From Neocallimastix lanati (nom. inval.) (Eukaryota > Neocallimastigomycota > Neocallimastigomycetes > Neocallimastigales > Neocallimastigaceae): DNA of 14,000 nt. The stretch lies in assembly GCA_016946835.1 (NCBI GenBank), contig JACVTC010000021.1, positions 318,501 to 332,500 of the forward strand, read 5' to 3'. The notes below the pieces were generated by a model. That model was not told the origin of the DNA. It did no database searches and was given only the letters and a program-made list of their open reading frames with translations. Positions 7,259-14,000 of the stretch are shown in pieces; the first letter of the stretch is position 1; each line of letters begins with the position of its first letter. Both the position numbers and the translations under genes were made by a program.

Positions 7259-8395
7259 GAATATTCTAATAACAAAAAAGTTAATATGGATAAAGAAAAG
7301 TATATTTTAAATGAGAAATATAATAATAAAATTCTGACAATAAAAGATATTATAAAGGATAATTTAAATTATCCTTTATATAATAATGAAAAGAATAATA
7401 AAAATATTATAAATAATTCAAACGATATAAATTATTTTTATAACAACAATATTATAGATAAAAACAAAAGATAATAATATATATATAATAAACACAACAA
7501 TACCATAAACAAAGAAAACACTATAAGCATTTCATATAACGACAACACAAAAATAAATTTTAAAAATTTTATTGATGAATATAAAAATTCGAAATTTATT
7601 TATAATAATAACAATTTATTTAAAAGTATACATTTGATTTTATTTATAAAATAAGCAATGAAATATATAACGATAAAAAGAAGGTAAACAATAATAATGA
7701 AAATAATATAAATAATTTACCTTCTACTTCCAATAATATCCTGAATTATTATTAATAACAAATTTAAATTTAAATTAAATTCAAATATTGCTATTAATAC
7801 ATTAAATAATAATTCTAATTTAAAAGTTAATAAGTCACCTGATAATGATGATTTTAAGGATCTTCCACATAAATATATTGATGATGACTATAAAACTATG
7901 GAAGAGAAAATTTTATCAAAAAATGACAAACATTTTATTAATGAAAAAATTTTTTCAACATGATGAAAATAATTATGTCAATAATTCTTCTAAAAATGAG
8001 CTTAATCTACCTAATAACAATGACAACTCTCTTGATCTTATTAGTAATGCTTCTTCTATTAATAGTCCTTAATATAATCATAATAAAAACAAAAATTATA
8101 TTCATGAAAATCTAAGTTTGGAGGGGATTAAAACTGTTGAAAGTAATACTGAAAATTTTAAAAATTCTTCTCATAATAACTCTAAAAATCTAAAAATAGT
8201 TCGTCCCCTGACCACAAGTCTTGCCTGGAACATTCTTCTAATCCACCTGAATAGTACCACCCTATGATTAATTCCATAATTAATGATGAAGTCTCTGATA
8301 TGCCTGGTTTTCCTAATAGTAATAATACTTCTCAAATTGATATTAAAATGACTGATATTAAAATAACTGATATTACTTCTAACCCATTAAGAAAA
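7259..8395 (+). pseudogene. Decayed Asn-rich coding sequence of unknown origin
   Basis: Readable Asn/Lys/Asp-rich peptide passes between frames: frame 2 at 7259-7474 and 7487-7654, frame 1 at about 7633-7755, frame 2 at about 7751-7960, frame 3 at about 7953-8205 (stop at 8070-8072), and frame 2 again at about 8190-8398. From about 7850 the composition changes to more Ser, Pro and Asp (for example NLPNNNDNSLDLIS, LEGIKTVESN, NDEVSDMPGFP), suggesting this part comes from a different source than the copia linker. No RT, RNase H or zinc-knuckle motif was found. It ends against the subtilase pseudogene, which lies on the other strand. It could be the extended copia linker, a second element's Asn-rich region, or an eroded host gene. 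Confidence 0.5.
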
Positions 8396-8396
8396 A

Positions 8397-9207
8397 CTAT
8401 CTTTTACCGGTATTGACAAATGTTACTGAAAGCGTTGTAATTCTCCAGCTTCGAGTATGTCTTTCAAAGAGTTTTCGAGCATTTTTCGTAATGAACTCAA
8501 TATCGGGATGTTCCGATGTGAGAAGTGCAGAAAATGAAGTTCCCGATAAGAAATTATAGGTATTTCGTGGTTTTAACCCTAATATATTGTTTTCAATTTC
8601 TTCAAGATCATACATAGCGGCGTTAACGTACTCTGGTGCATGCATAGTAATGCATTCACCGTAATTGCTTAACTGAGCAAGGAAATATAGAGCTCGCTTA
8701 TTATCATTGATAATATTAGATCTGAACGAGTCCCCTTTCTTCAATATTATTTATAGCGGCAATACTAATGAAGTTATCATAACTTGATAGGTAGTGCTTT
8801 TCAGTTACCTAACCAAATCTTTCTATTTCTCGGCTTTCATCTTGGCAGGCGTTCACATTATCGTTCCCTGAACTAGTGATGATCATAAAACCATCATTTA
8901 CCATACTTTTGTTTTATCGATACTGTAGGAGTATTCGTATGAACCACTATTAAAAAGTTGATGACAGTTTTGTTTTATTTAATGACTCCTTGACTCGCTT
9001 TCTTTTTGATATATTCAAGAGTATGAACACCACTTTCTTTGGAATTATTCACAGCAATTATATATATGTTGACATTTTTAGCAACCCCGTAAGTTTTACC
9101 ACCAACGATGGAAGCTACAACAGTACCTTGGGCAGCATATAGATCAAGAACTTCATCAAAATCATCTTCTGTGATATAATATCATACGTGACATTTCTGT
9201 TGGTTAG
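8397..9207 (-). pseudogene. Peptidase S8 (subtilase, proteinase-K type) pseudogene fragment
   Basis: On the minus strand, motifs appear in S8 order across several frames. NVTYD is near 9190, then AAQGTVVASIVGGKTYGVAK (about 9078-9136), IIAVNN, KTVINF, FNSGSYEYS, GFMIITSSGNDNVNAC (oxyanion-hole Asn), ISIAAINN, SNYGECITMHAP and finally FLSGTSFSALLTSEHP, with the catalytic Ser codon at 8535-8537. The catalytic His of the G-H-G-T block is Gln (9128-9130). The Asp block is absent, because homology stops at 9207, where the presumed LTR begins. There are frameshifts near 9180, 8965, 8900 and 8745, a stop near 8994, and a shifted stretch near 8430-8460. The residues usually found between the Ser motif and SEHP are shortened. 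The frame closes with TAG at 8397-8399. Live homologues are secreted or vacuolar serine proteases; this copy is dead. Confidence 0.85.
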
Positions 9208-9209
9208 TG

Positions 9210-9240
9210 TAACAAATCTTAATGTTACTTAAGATTGTTA
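9210..9240. other. Terminal hairpin at the left end of the presumed LTR
   Basis: Arms 9210-9222 (TAACAAATCTTAA) and 9229-9240 (TTAAGATTGTTA) pair over 12 bp with one bulged A and a six-base loop. It begins two bases inside the inferred LTR end. Confidence 0.6.
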
Positions 9241-9515
9241 TAAGGTTTTTTACACAAAAGGTTCTCGACACTAAAGTAATTCAAAATATGTTTTATTAAA
9301 ATAAGTTTTTTTATTAGTAAAAATATAAATTATTATTTTATTAATTAATCATTGTAATATTTTAAATTACTTTAAAATTAATTAATAAAAGCACAAGTAA
9401 AAATATTTTATTATGAAATTTTACACCTATTTATAGTTTTTCAGGAAAATTAATTATTTTAAGTTATCAGTTGTTATTAGTAATTATTAGAAATAAAAGA
9501 AAATTAAAGAAAATT

Positions 9516-9535
9516 AAAGAAAACAAGTTTTCTTT
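9516..9535. other. Perfect 9-bp hairpin next to a 10-bp tandem repeat
   Basis: AAAGAAAAC (9516-9524), an AA loop and GTTTTCTTT (9527-9535). It is preceded by repeated AAAGAAAATT units from about 9497. In DNA this AT-rich a chance hairpin is possible. Confidence 0.5.
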
Positions 9536-9591
9536 CTAGAAAATGAATCTTAGATAAAAAATGATAAAAAATATTAATAAAATAGATTTTT

Positions 9592-9631
9592 CTAGTTTTA
9601 TCGGTTCAATTGTTTAACCGATAAACACTAG
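9592..9631. other. Long hairpin with one bulge
   Basis: Arms 9592-9606 (CTAGTTTTATCGGTT) and 9616-9631 (AACCGATAAACACTAG) pair over 15 bp with one unpaired base and a nine-base loop. The pairs include G/C positions, so chance is less likely than for the pure A/T palindromes nearby. Confidence 0.65.
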
Positions 9632-9683
9632 TAATTTCTTTAATATTCTAGTTATAATAAATAAAAAGTTATTAAAATTTGGA

Positions 9684-9770
9684 AAGAGTGGGTGTCGAAC
9701 CCTAAGGGTTCAGCTCGACGGTTATGGTAACTTACCATTGAACCATATGGTAGACTCGGGGTTGACACTT
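9684..9770 (-). ncRNA. tRNA-like sequence with A and B boxes (tRNA relic or SINE-like head)
   Basis: On the minus strand, TGGTTCAATGGTAAG (9731-9745) resembles a pol III A box, closest to that of tRNA-Gly, and GGTTCGACACC (9691-9701) matches the B-box consensus GGTTCRANNCC. The spacing between them is within the normal tRNA range. Runs of T4 and T5 lie downstream on that strand (9674-9677 and 9663-9667), as a pol III terminator would need. However, I could not form a standard acceptor stem, D stem, T stem or anticodon arm. Instead the ends pair as GTGTCGAACCC (9692-9702) with GGGGTTGACAC (9758-9768), with one bulge. A working tRNA is therefore unlikely. A decayed tRNA, a tRNA-derived SINE head or an unknown structured RNA are all possible. 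Confidence 0.35.
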
Positions 9771-9778
9771 AGATATTT

Positions 9779-9821
9779 AAAATCAAGCAGGGGGGGACGG
9801 GTATTACCCTGCTTTGATTTT
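9779..9821. other. GC-rich hairpin beside the tRNA-like sequence
   Basis: Arms 9779-9792 (AAAATCAAGCAGGG) and 9807-9821 (CCCTGCTTTGATTTT) pair over 14 bp with one bulged base. The loop contains a run of G and a further GGG/CCC pairing option. A run of A follows on the plus strand (about 9822-9834), so read as minus-strand RNA the U run comes before the hairpin, not after it; it is not an intrinsic-terminator layout in that direction. Confidence 0.65.
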
Positions 9822-9831
9822 AAAAAAAAAA

Positions 9832-10740
9832 AAATATAATTCTTTATTAAAAGTTATTTATTTTTTTATTAATATAAAATTTTATTATTTAAAGTACACA
9901 TATTTAATTTTTAAGAAATTGTTACAATATTTATATTTTTTTATAAATTTAAAGTATAATTAATTGTTTATAATTTAAGTAATTTTATAGAATTATTGAA
10001 TTAATTTTATATCAATAATTCATTTTTGTTTTAATTTTTATAAATATAATAATATAATATTCAAATATAATTTAATTAAAAATAATTATAAAATAAATAT
10101 ATAGAAAATAGTTTTTACTATTTTCTTTGATATTTTTAAGTTAAATAAATTGTTTTTAAAGATTAATATAATAAATTTAATAATCTTTAATTATTTTAAA
10201 TAATACTTGTAATTATTTTCAAAATAAAATAAAATTTTTATAATATTTAATTAATAAATTTGATAATATTTAAATAATAATTTTTATAATAAGTAAAAAT
10301 TTTTAATAATAATTTTTAATAATAAATTTAATTAATAATCTTAATAATTTTATAATAATATTTAATAGTTATAATATATAAATTTTTATAATAATTTTAA
10401 TAATTTTATAATATTAATAATTTATAATAATTTTTAGAATAATATTTAATTAATAATTTTAAAAATTTTATAATAATTTTTATAATAATATTTAATTAAT
10501 AGTTTTTAATAATTTAGTATTTTAAAAGTATAATTTTAATATTTACAATTGTATTTTAATATATACATATATTTAATAATATAACAATAAAGTAATTAAT
10601 TAAAATTTATTTACATTATTTACAAGTTAAAATTAATTTATATCAAAATAAATTAAATTTTATTATTAAGTTTAGGTTATCAAGAATATAGGAAAGTACA
10701 ATTTAGTAAAGAATTATTAATAATAAAATAAAGGTTATTA
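9832..10740. other. Extremely AT-rich interior of the presumed LTR, no genes seen
   Basis: Nearly all A and T, with repeated TTTATAATAATATTTAATTAATAAT-like phrases between about 10230 and 10510 that differ in length and are not a clean tandem array. No open frame, decayed domain or clear promoter can be supported. Confidence 0.6.
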
Positions 10741-10760
10741 ATTCATTCTTTACCATGATG

Positions 10761-10768
10761 CCCCCTCT
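10761..10768 (-). promoter_or_regulatory. Candidate polypurine tract (plus-strand primer) of the Ty3/gypsy element
   Basis: Reads AGAGGGGG on the element's sense strand, 11 bases after the pol stop codon and 5 bases before the inferred TG start of the 3' LTR. In LTR retrotransposons RNase H spares such a tract so that it can prime plus-strand DNA synthesis. It stands out from the AT-rich surroundings. Confidence 0.55.
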
Positions 10769-10778
10769 AAAACTCAAG

Positions 10779-13700
10779 CTACATCGAAGCTGAGTTATAC
10801 TTGACTATATTCTTCAAATGAACATTCCTATTCATTTGAATTCCAGAATTTGGATCAGCCAAGGTAACCGTATTAAATTGTTTTTTTATAACTTTAAGAG
10901 GACCAACAAAATAAGGTTCTAGTTTAGTTCTTGAAAAATTTCTAACTAGAACTAAATCACCTTCCCTAATTCTTTTTCCTTCATTCAAACTATTCTTTTC
11001 CTCTCTTCTAGCAGCCCAATACTTATTTGCATTTTTAACATTTTCGGCTGCTTCTAAAGTCCATCGGTAATGATTTATAAATTTTTCTAACAACACTTCA
11101 TCCGATGACTTATTAATATCCTTGGTAGGTCTAGCAGCAATATCAAAAGGCTGCTGATCCTCCCTACCATAAACCAACTCAAAACTTGAATGTTTTGTTA
11201 CCTTATTTTTGGTAGTTCTAAGAGCCCATAAGGCGGATGGTAAAACTTCATCCCAATCCTTATTCTTAGAACCCAACAACCTCAATAACTTGCCGATCTC
11301 TTTATTACGGTTTTCCGTAAGTCCATTACTTTCAGGATGATATGTGGAAATAAACTTCACATATACATCATAGAGATCTAAAAATATTTTCGTCATGTCC
11401 GAGGTGAACTGAACACCATTGTCAGTTGTTATTACCTGTGGAACACCATGACGAGCAAACACATTAATTAAGAACTTAATCACATCCTGTGATGTTATAT
11501 TTTCCGTGGGTTCTGCTTCAACCCATTTGGTGAAGTAATCCACCACAACCATAATATATTGATTATTATTCTTCGTTTTAATCAAAGGTCCAATAATATC
11601 TAAACCCAAATGTATAAAAGGACCTTCTACTTTAGTTGGAATATTTTCTGTAGGTTCTGGATATGGTTGTGACCTATTCAACTGACACTTGTCACAACTT
11701 TGCACCACTCTTTTAATATCCATCACCATATTATTCCAATAAAAACTTTTACGAAGCCTTTGATAAGTCTTATAATATCCCTCATGACCTATCTTATGGG
11801 CTTCTAAAATAAGTTTTACTCTTTCCGTTTGATCAGTAATTAATTTACGATAGTCATTACCATCAACAAAGTAATCTTCACCATCTATCGTAACAAATTT
11901 TTCATTTATAAAGTCTTTAATAGTTTTAGAAAGCAACTCTTCTTCTTCCTTTGAAGTTAACTTAGTTGCCAATACCACAGAATCATCTCTTTTCTTCATC
12001 CTAGATAATGCATCGGCTAACGCATTTTTCTTACCCATTTGATATTGAATTTCAACACCAAGGGTACTAACAGTTAAGCACCACCTTGCTTGCCTAGCAT
12101 TATTAGGTTCCTTATTTTTAAAGAAACTGATTAAAGGTTTATGATCTGTTATTACTACTGTTTTATTAGGATTTCCTAATATATAAGATTTCAACTTAGT
12201 AATACAATAAATTAATGCAGCTCCTTCCAAGTCAGTAATGCCATAATTTTTCTCGGCTTTACTTAAACTTCTACTTATATAATGAACTGGATGTTCCCTT
12301 TTAGTTTCTAAATCTTCTTGGAGTAATACTCCTCCAATACCTTCATAGGAAGCATCCGTTCTAACTATAAACCTTTGATTAAAACTTGGATATTTTAAAA
12401 TTGGAGCATTTATTAACTTTTCTTTTAACAGATCAAAACTTTGTTGATGTTCAGTATTCCATTTATATTTAACATTCTTTCTTAATAATTTACATAAAGG
12501 AGCAGAGATTTGAGCATATTTATCAATAAAGTTTCTATAATATCCTACTGCTCCAAGAAAAGATCGTAATTCATGAACATCAACAGGTGCTACCCACTCC
12601 TTGATAGCCTTAATTTTGCTATCCTGGGGACTTAAACCTTTCACTGATGCCTTATGACCTAAGACTTCTACTTCAGTCTGCATAAAGGCACATTTTTCAA
12701 TGTTAATTTTCAATTTGTGTTGGCGAAATACTTCCAACACTTGCCTAATGTGGCTTATATGCTCTTCTATACTCTTAGAGTATATTAAAATATCATCTAT
12801 AAAGTTAAAAACAAACTTTCCTATAAATGGGAAAAGAATCCTATTCATTTCCCTTTGAAATGTAGCTGGGGCTCCGGTTAAACCAAAAGGCATAACCTTG
12901 AATTGGTAGTTACCAAATTTTGTGGTGAAGGTGGTAATTTCTACACTTTCCTCATCCATCAAAATTTGATGATAACCAGAATAAAGATCCATTGTTGTAA
13001 AAATTTGTGCCCCATCTAAACTATCAAATATCTCATCAATGTAAGGTAATGAATAAGAATCTTTAACTGTTAAATCATTAACCTTACGATAATCAATACA
13101 TAATCGCCATTTACCGTTCTTCTTCGGTACTAACACTATTGGCGATGACCATTCGGAACAAGAAGGTTCAATTAATTTCTTATTAATTAATTTAATTAAT
13201 TCCTCCTTAAGTATATCCGACTTAAATTTAACTAATCTATAGCACCTTTGCTTAACTGGTTTCGCACCAGGAATTAAATTAATCTTATGTGGAGGAAGAT
13301 CAGAAGGTGTTAATTCTTCTGAAGAAGTAGCAACTATTTCTAAGTTCTCCTCCAGAATTTTAATTATTTCATCTTTATATTTTTCATTTAAAGTATTTAG
13401 GAAAATTTCATGATGAATATATTGCTTTGGGGATAATCCTTCAATTTTCTTTAAATCATTCTTTTTGGAATCCTCCTCCAAAGCCTTAATCATACACAAC
13501 AACTTTTCTTCATCTTCATAATCATTATTAATAGGTGCAATAACGTCAATTACTCCCTCAGGAGTAATTTGACACAAACTATATAAAATGGGGTGGATAA
13601 ACAAATTATAATCAATTTGGGTTTTTAAGTTAATTAGAATATCGTAAAAAGGATCCTCCTTTTCTACTATTCTACAATTAACCATTAATACAAGATTATT

Positions 13701-14000
13701 AATCTTTACTGGCACCCGAATGATATAACCTTCCGAGTAATCATCATTCTTAGTTGCCAACCTAATTCTGCCACGACTAATATCAATAGGTTCATATTCG
13801 GACGGAAGCTTATCTAAAAATTGTTGAGTAATTATACTTAAATTACTACATGAATCAATTAAAGCCTTCCCCGAAACACCTTCAACTGTAACATCAACCA
13901 TGGCAATATCCTCTTCACATGGTTCGTTACCTTTACTTTTATAAGTGTGGTCTATGTTATTAACGACCACAGTCGTGGCTGACACATTATCCAACACCCC
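10779..14000 (-). CDS. pol: Ty3/gypsy Pol polyprotein, intact, 5' end beyond the window
   Basis: One frame with 1072 residues and no stop runs off the right edge; its first full codon in the window (13995-13997) is GTG, so residue 1 is Val inside a longer Gag-Pol frame. Domains: aspartic protease with ALIDSC (Asp48), about residues 30-135; reverse transcriptase about 240-440 with MDLYS (Asp337) and FIDD (Asp401, Asp402); RNase H about 540-670 with Asp548, Glu591, Asp618 and Asp662. The integrase zinc finger is His734, His738, Cys768 and Cys771; the integrase core has Asp800, Asp859 and Glu895, exactly 35 residues after Asp859. A GPY/F module (LEPYFVGPLKV, 1026-1036) follows. There is no chromodomain; the protein ends about 36 residues later. 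Domain order is Ty3/gypsy (integrase after RNase H). The protease copies Asp-Ser-Cys where Asp-Ser/Thr-Gly is usual, and the RT box is FIDD rather than YIDD/YVDD. All other key residues are present, so the element may be recent or active. Confidence 0.95.
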   Translation of the reverse strand, partial: GVLDNVSATTVVVNNIDHTYKSKGNEPCEEDIAMVDVTVEGVSGKALIDSCSNLSIITQQFLDKLPSEYEPIDISRGRIRLATKNDDYSEGYIIRVPVKINNLVLMVNCRIVEKEDPFYDILINLKTQIDYNLFIHPILYSLCQITPEGVIDVIAPINNDYEDEEKLLCMIKALEEDSKKNDLKKIEGLSPKQYIHHEIFLNTLNEKYKDEIIKILEENLEIVATSSEELTPSDLPPHKINLIPGAKPVKQRCYRLVKFKSDILKEELIKLINKKLIEPSCSEWSSPIVLVPKKNGKWRLCIDYRKVNDLTVKDSYSLPYIDEIFDSLDGAQIFTTMDLYSGYHQILMDEESVEITTFTTKFGNYQFKVMPFGLTGAPATFQREMNRILFPFIGKFVFNFIDDILIYSKSIEEHISHIRQVLEVFRQHKLKINIEKCAFMQTEVEVLGHKASVKGLSPQDSKIKAIKEWVAPVDVHELRSFLGAVGYYRNFIDKYAQISAPLCKLLRKNVKYKWNTEHQQSFDLLKEKLINAPILKYPSFNQRFIVRTDASYEGIGGVLLQEDLETKREHPVHYISRSLSKAEKNYGITDLEGAALIYCITKLKSYILGNPNKTVVITDHKPLISFFKNKEPNNARQARWCLTVSTLGVEIQYQMGKKNALADALSRMKKRDDSVVLATKLTSKEEEELLSKTIKDFINEKFVTIDGEDYFVDGNDYRKLITDQTERVKLILEAHKIGHEGYYKTYQRLRKSFYWNNMVMDIKRVVQSCDKCQLNRSQPYPEPTENIPTKVEGPFIHLGLDIIGPLIKTKNNNQYIMVVVDYFTKWVEAEPTENITSQDVIKFLINVFARHGVPQVITTDNGVQFTSDMTKIFLDLYDVYVKFISTYHPESNGLTENRNKEIGKLLRLLGSKNKDWDEVLPSALWALRTTKNKVTKHSSFELVYGREDQQPFDIAARPTKDINKSSDEVLLEKFINHYRWTLEAAENVKNANKYWAARREEKNSLNEGKRIREGDLVLVRNFSRTKLEPYFVGPLKVIKKQFNTVTLADPNSGIQMNRNVHLKNIVKYNSASM

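Larger units (their letters stand above)
5128..7477 (+). pseudogene. Degenerate Ty1/copia retrotransposon: protease and integrase remain, no RT
   Basis: Domain order follows copia pol: aspartic protease, GAG-pre-integrase, integrase core, post-integrase segment, acidic/Asn-rich linker. The reading switches frame near 5565-5573 (frame 2 to 3), 5760-5790 (3 to 1), 5990-6000 (1 to 3) and about 6405 (3 to 2). Stop codons in the coding path lie at 6366-6368, 6497-6499, 6551-6553, 7256-7258 and 7472-7477. A possible 21-codon gag start (ATG 5128, stop 5191-5193) precedes the protease, so gag is nearly absent. Reverse transcriptase and RNase H should follow the linker, but no RT motif is seen to 8395. 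No flanking LTRs were recognised. It cannot be active. Product segments are listed separately. Confidence 0.85.
9208..10755 (-). mobile_element. Proposed 3' LTR of the Ty3/gypsy element (about 1.55 kb)
   Basis: On the minus strand the pol stop codon (10779-10781) is followed by a purine-rich tract AGAGGGGG, then five bases, then TGGTAAAG. About 1.55 kb further on, the sequence ends TTGTTACA directly against subtilase coding sequence. TG...CA ends with partial inverted similarity (TGGTAA and TGTAAC on opposite strands) fit an LTR. Most of the interval, especially 9832-10740, is extremely AT-rich and has no genes. The 5' LTR lies beyond the right edge, so the pair and the target duplication (expected about 5 bp, GTTAG at 9203-9207) cannot be compared here. 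Boundaries are inferred; the true LTR could be shorter. Confidence 0.45.

Noticed and set aside
5128-7477. TGA recoded as tryptophan, making the copia frame functional
   Set aside because: Frameshifts and TAA stops also break it, and the intact genes in the window use TGG for Trp with no internal TGA.
7845-8072. 75-codon plus-strand frame as a separate gene
   Set aside because: Its first ~30 codons are out of frame with the Asn/Asp-rich reading of the same DNA, and the rest joins on to decayed coding on both sides; it is part of a pseudogene tract.
5128-8395. Long terminal repeats of the copia remnant
   Set aside because: I looked for matching direct repeats upstream of 5128 and downstream of 7477 and found none that stand out from the AT-rich background.
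9592-9652. Helitron 3' end (hairpin followed by CTAG and T)
   Set aside because: The hairpin-to-CTAG distance is 16 bases, longer than the usual 10-12, CTAG is common in such DNA, and no Rep/helicase or 5' TC end is seen.
9684-9770. Functional tRNA gene
   Set aside because: The A and B boxes look right, but acceptor, D and T stems do not pair and no anticodon loop can be placed, so only a tRNA-like call is supportable.

Overview
The window looks like nuclear DNA from a very AT-rich fungus. The best guess is an anaerobic gut fungus (Neocallimastigomycota). This is inferred from noncoding stretches made almost only of A and T, Asn/Lys/Glu-rich low-complexity coding, a decayed proteinase-K-type subtilase, and both Ty1/copia and Ty3/gypsy elements. 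Other AT-rich fungi, or less likely an amoebozoan, are not excluded. No bacterial features (Shine-Dalgarno sites, operons) are seen.

Layout. (1) 1-1503, + strand: the 3' part of a host gene that runs in from the left, with 24-residue Ser/Thr/Pro/Glu-rich tandem repeats followed by a Cys-containing C-terminal region of unknown family. (2) 1504-2776: AT-rich DNA holding a decayed Ty1/copia reverse-transcriptase fragment on the minus strand (about 2284-2690). (3) 2777-3951: a candidate non-autonomous DNA transposon of foldback type. Its inverted arms are built from iterated ~16-bp motifs, it is bounded by a perfect 9-bp direct repeat (AGTTTTCAT), and its centre is filled with a 7-bp satellite and 44 T. 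(4) 3961-5127: AT-rich intergenic DNA with small tandem repeats. (5) 5128-7477, + strand: a decayed copia element with protease, GAG-pre-integrase and integrase still recognisable in three frames, a 15-bp in-frame repeat array, and no reverse transcriptase where one is expected. Asn-rich decayed coding continues to about 8395. (6) 8397-9207, minus strand: a peptidase S8 (subtilase) pseudogene with frameshifts and a lost catalytic His. (7) 9208-10755: a proposed long terminal repeat, AT-rich, with several bulged hairpins and a GC-richer island carrying tRNA-like A and B boxes. (8) 10779-14000, minus strand: an intact, open Ty3/gypsy pol frame (protease, RT, RNase H, integrase, GPY/F module) running off the right edge.

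The parts do not form a pathway. They read as a mobile-element graveyard at the edge of a host gene. An apparently young Ty3/gypsy element seems to have landed in an already decaying subtilase gene, next to an old, broken copia copy. The best candidates for something new are the foldback element (2777-3951), the tRNA-like structured island in the presumed LTR (about 9684-9821), and the unrecognised repeat protein at 1-1503.
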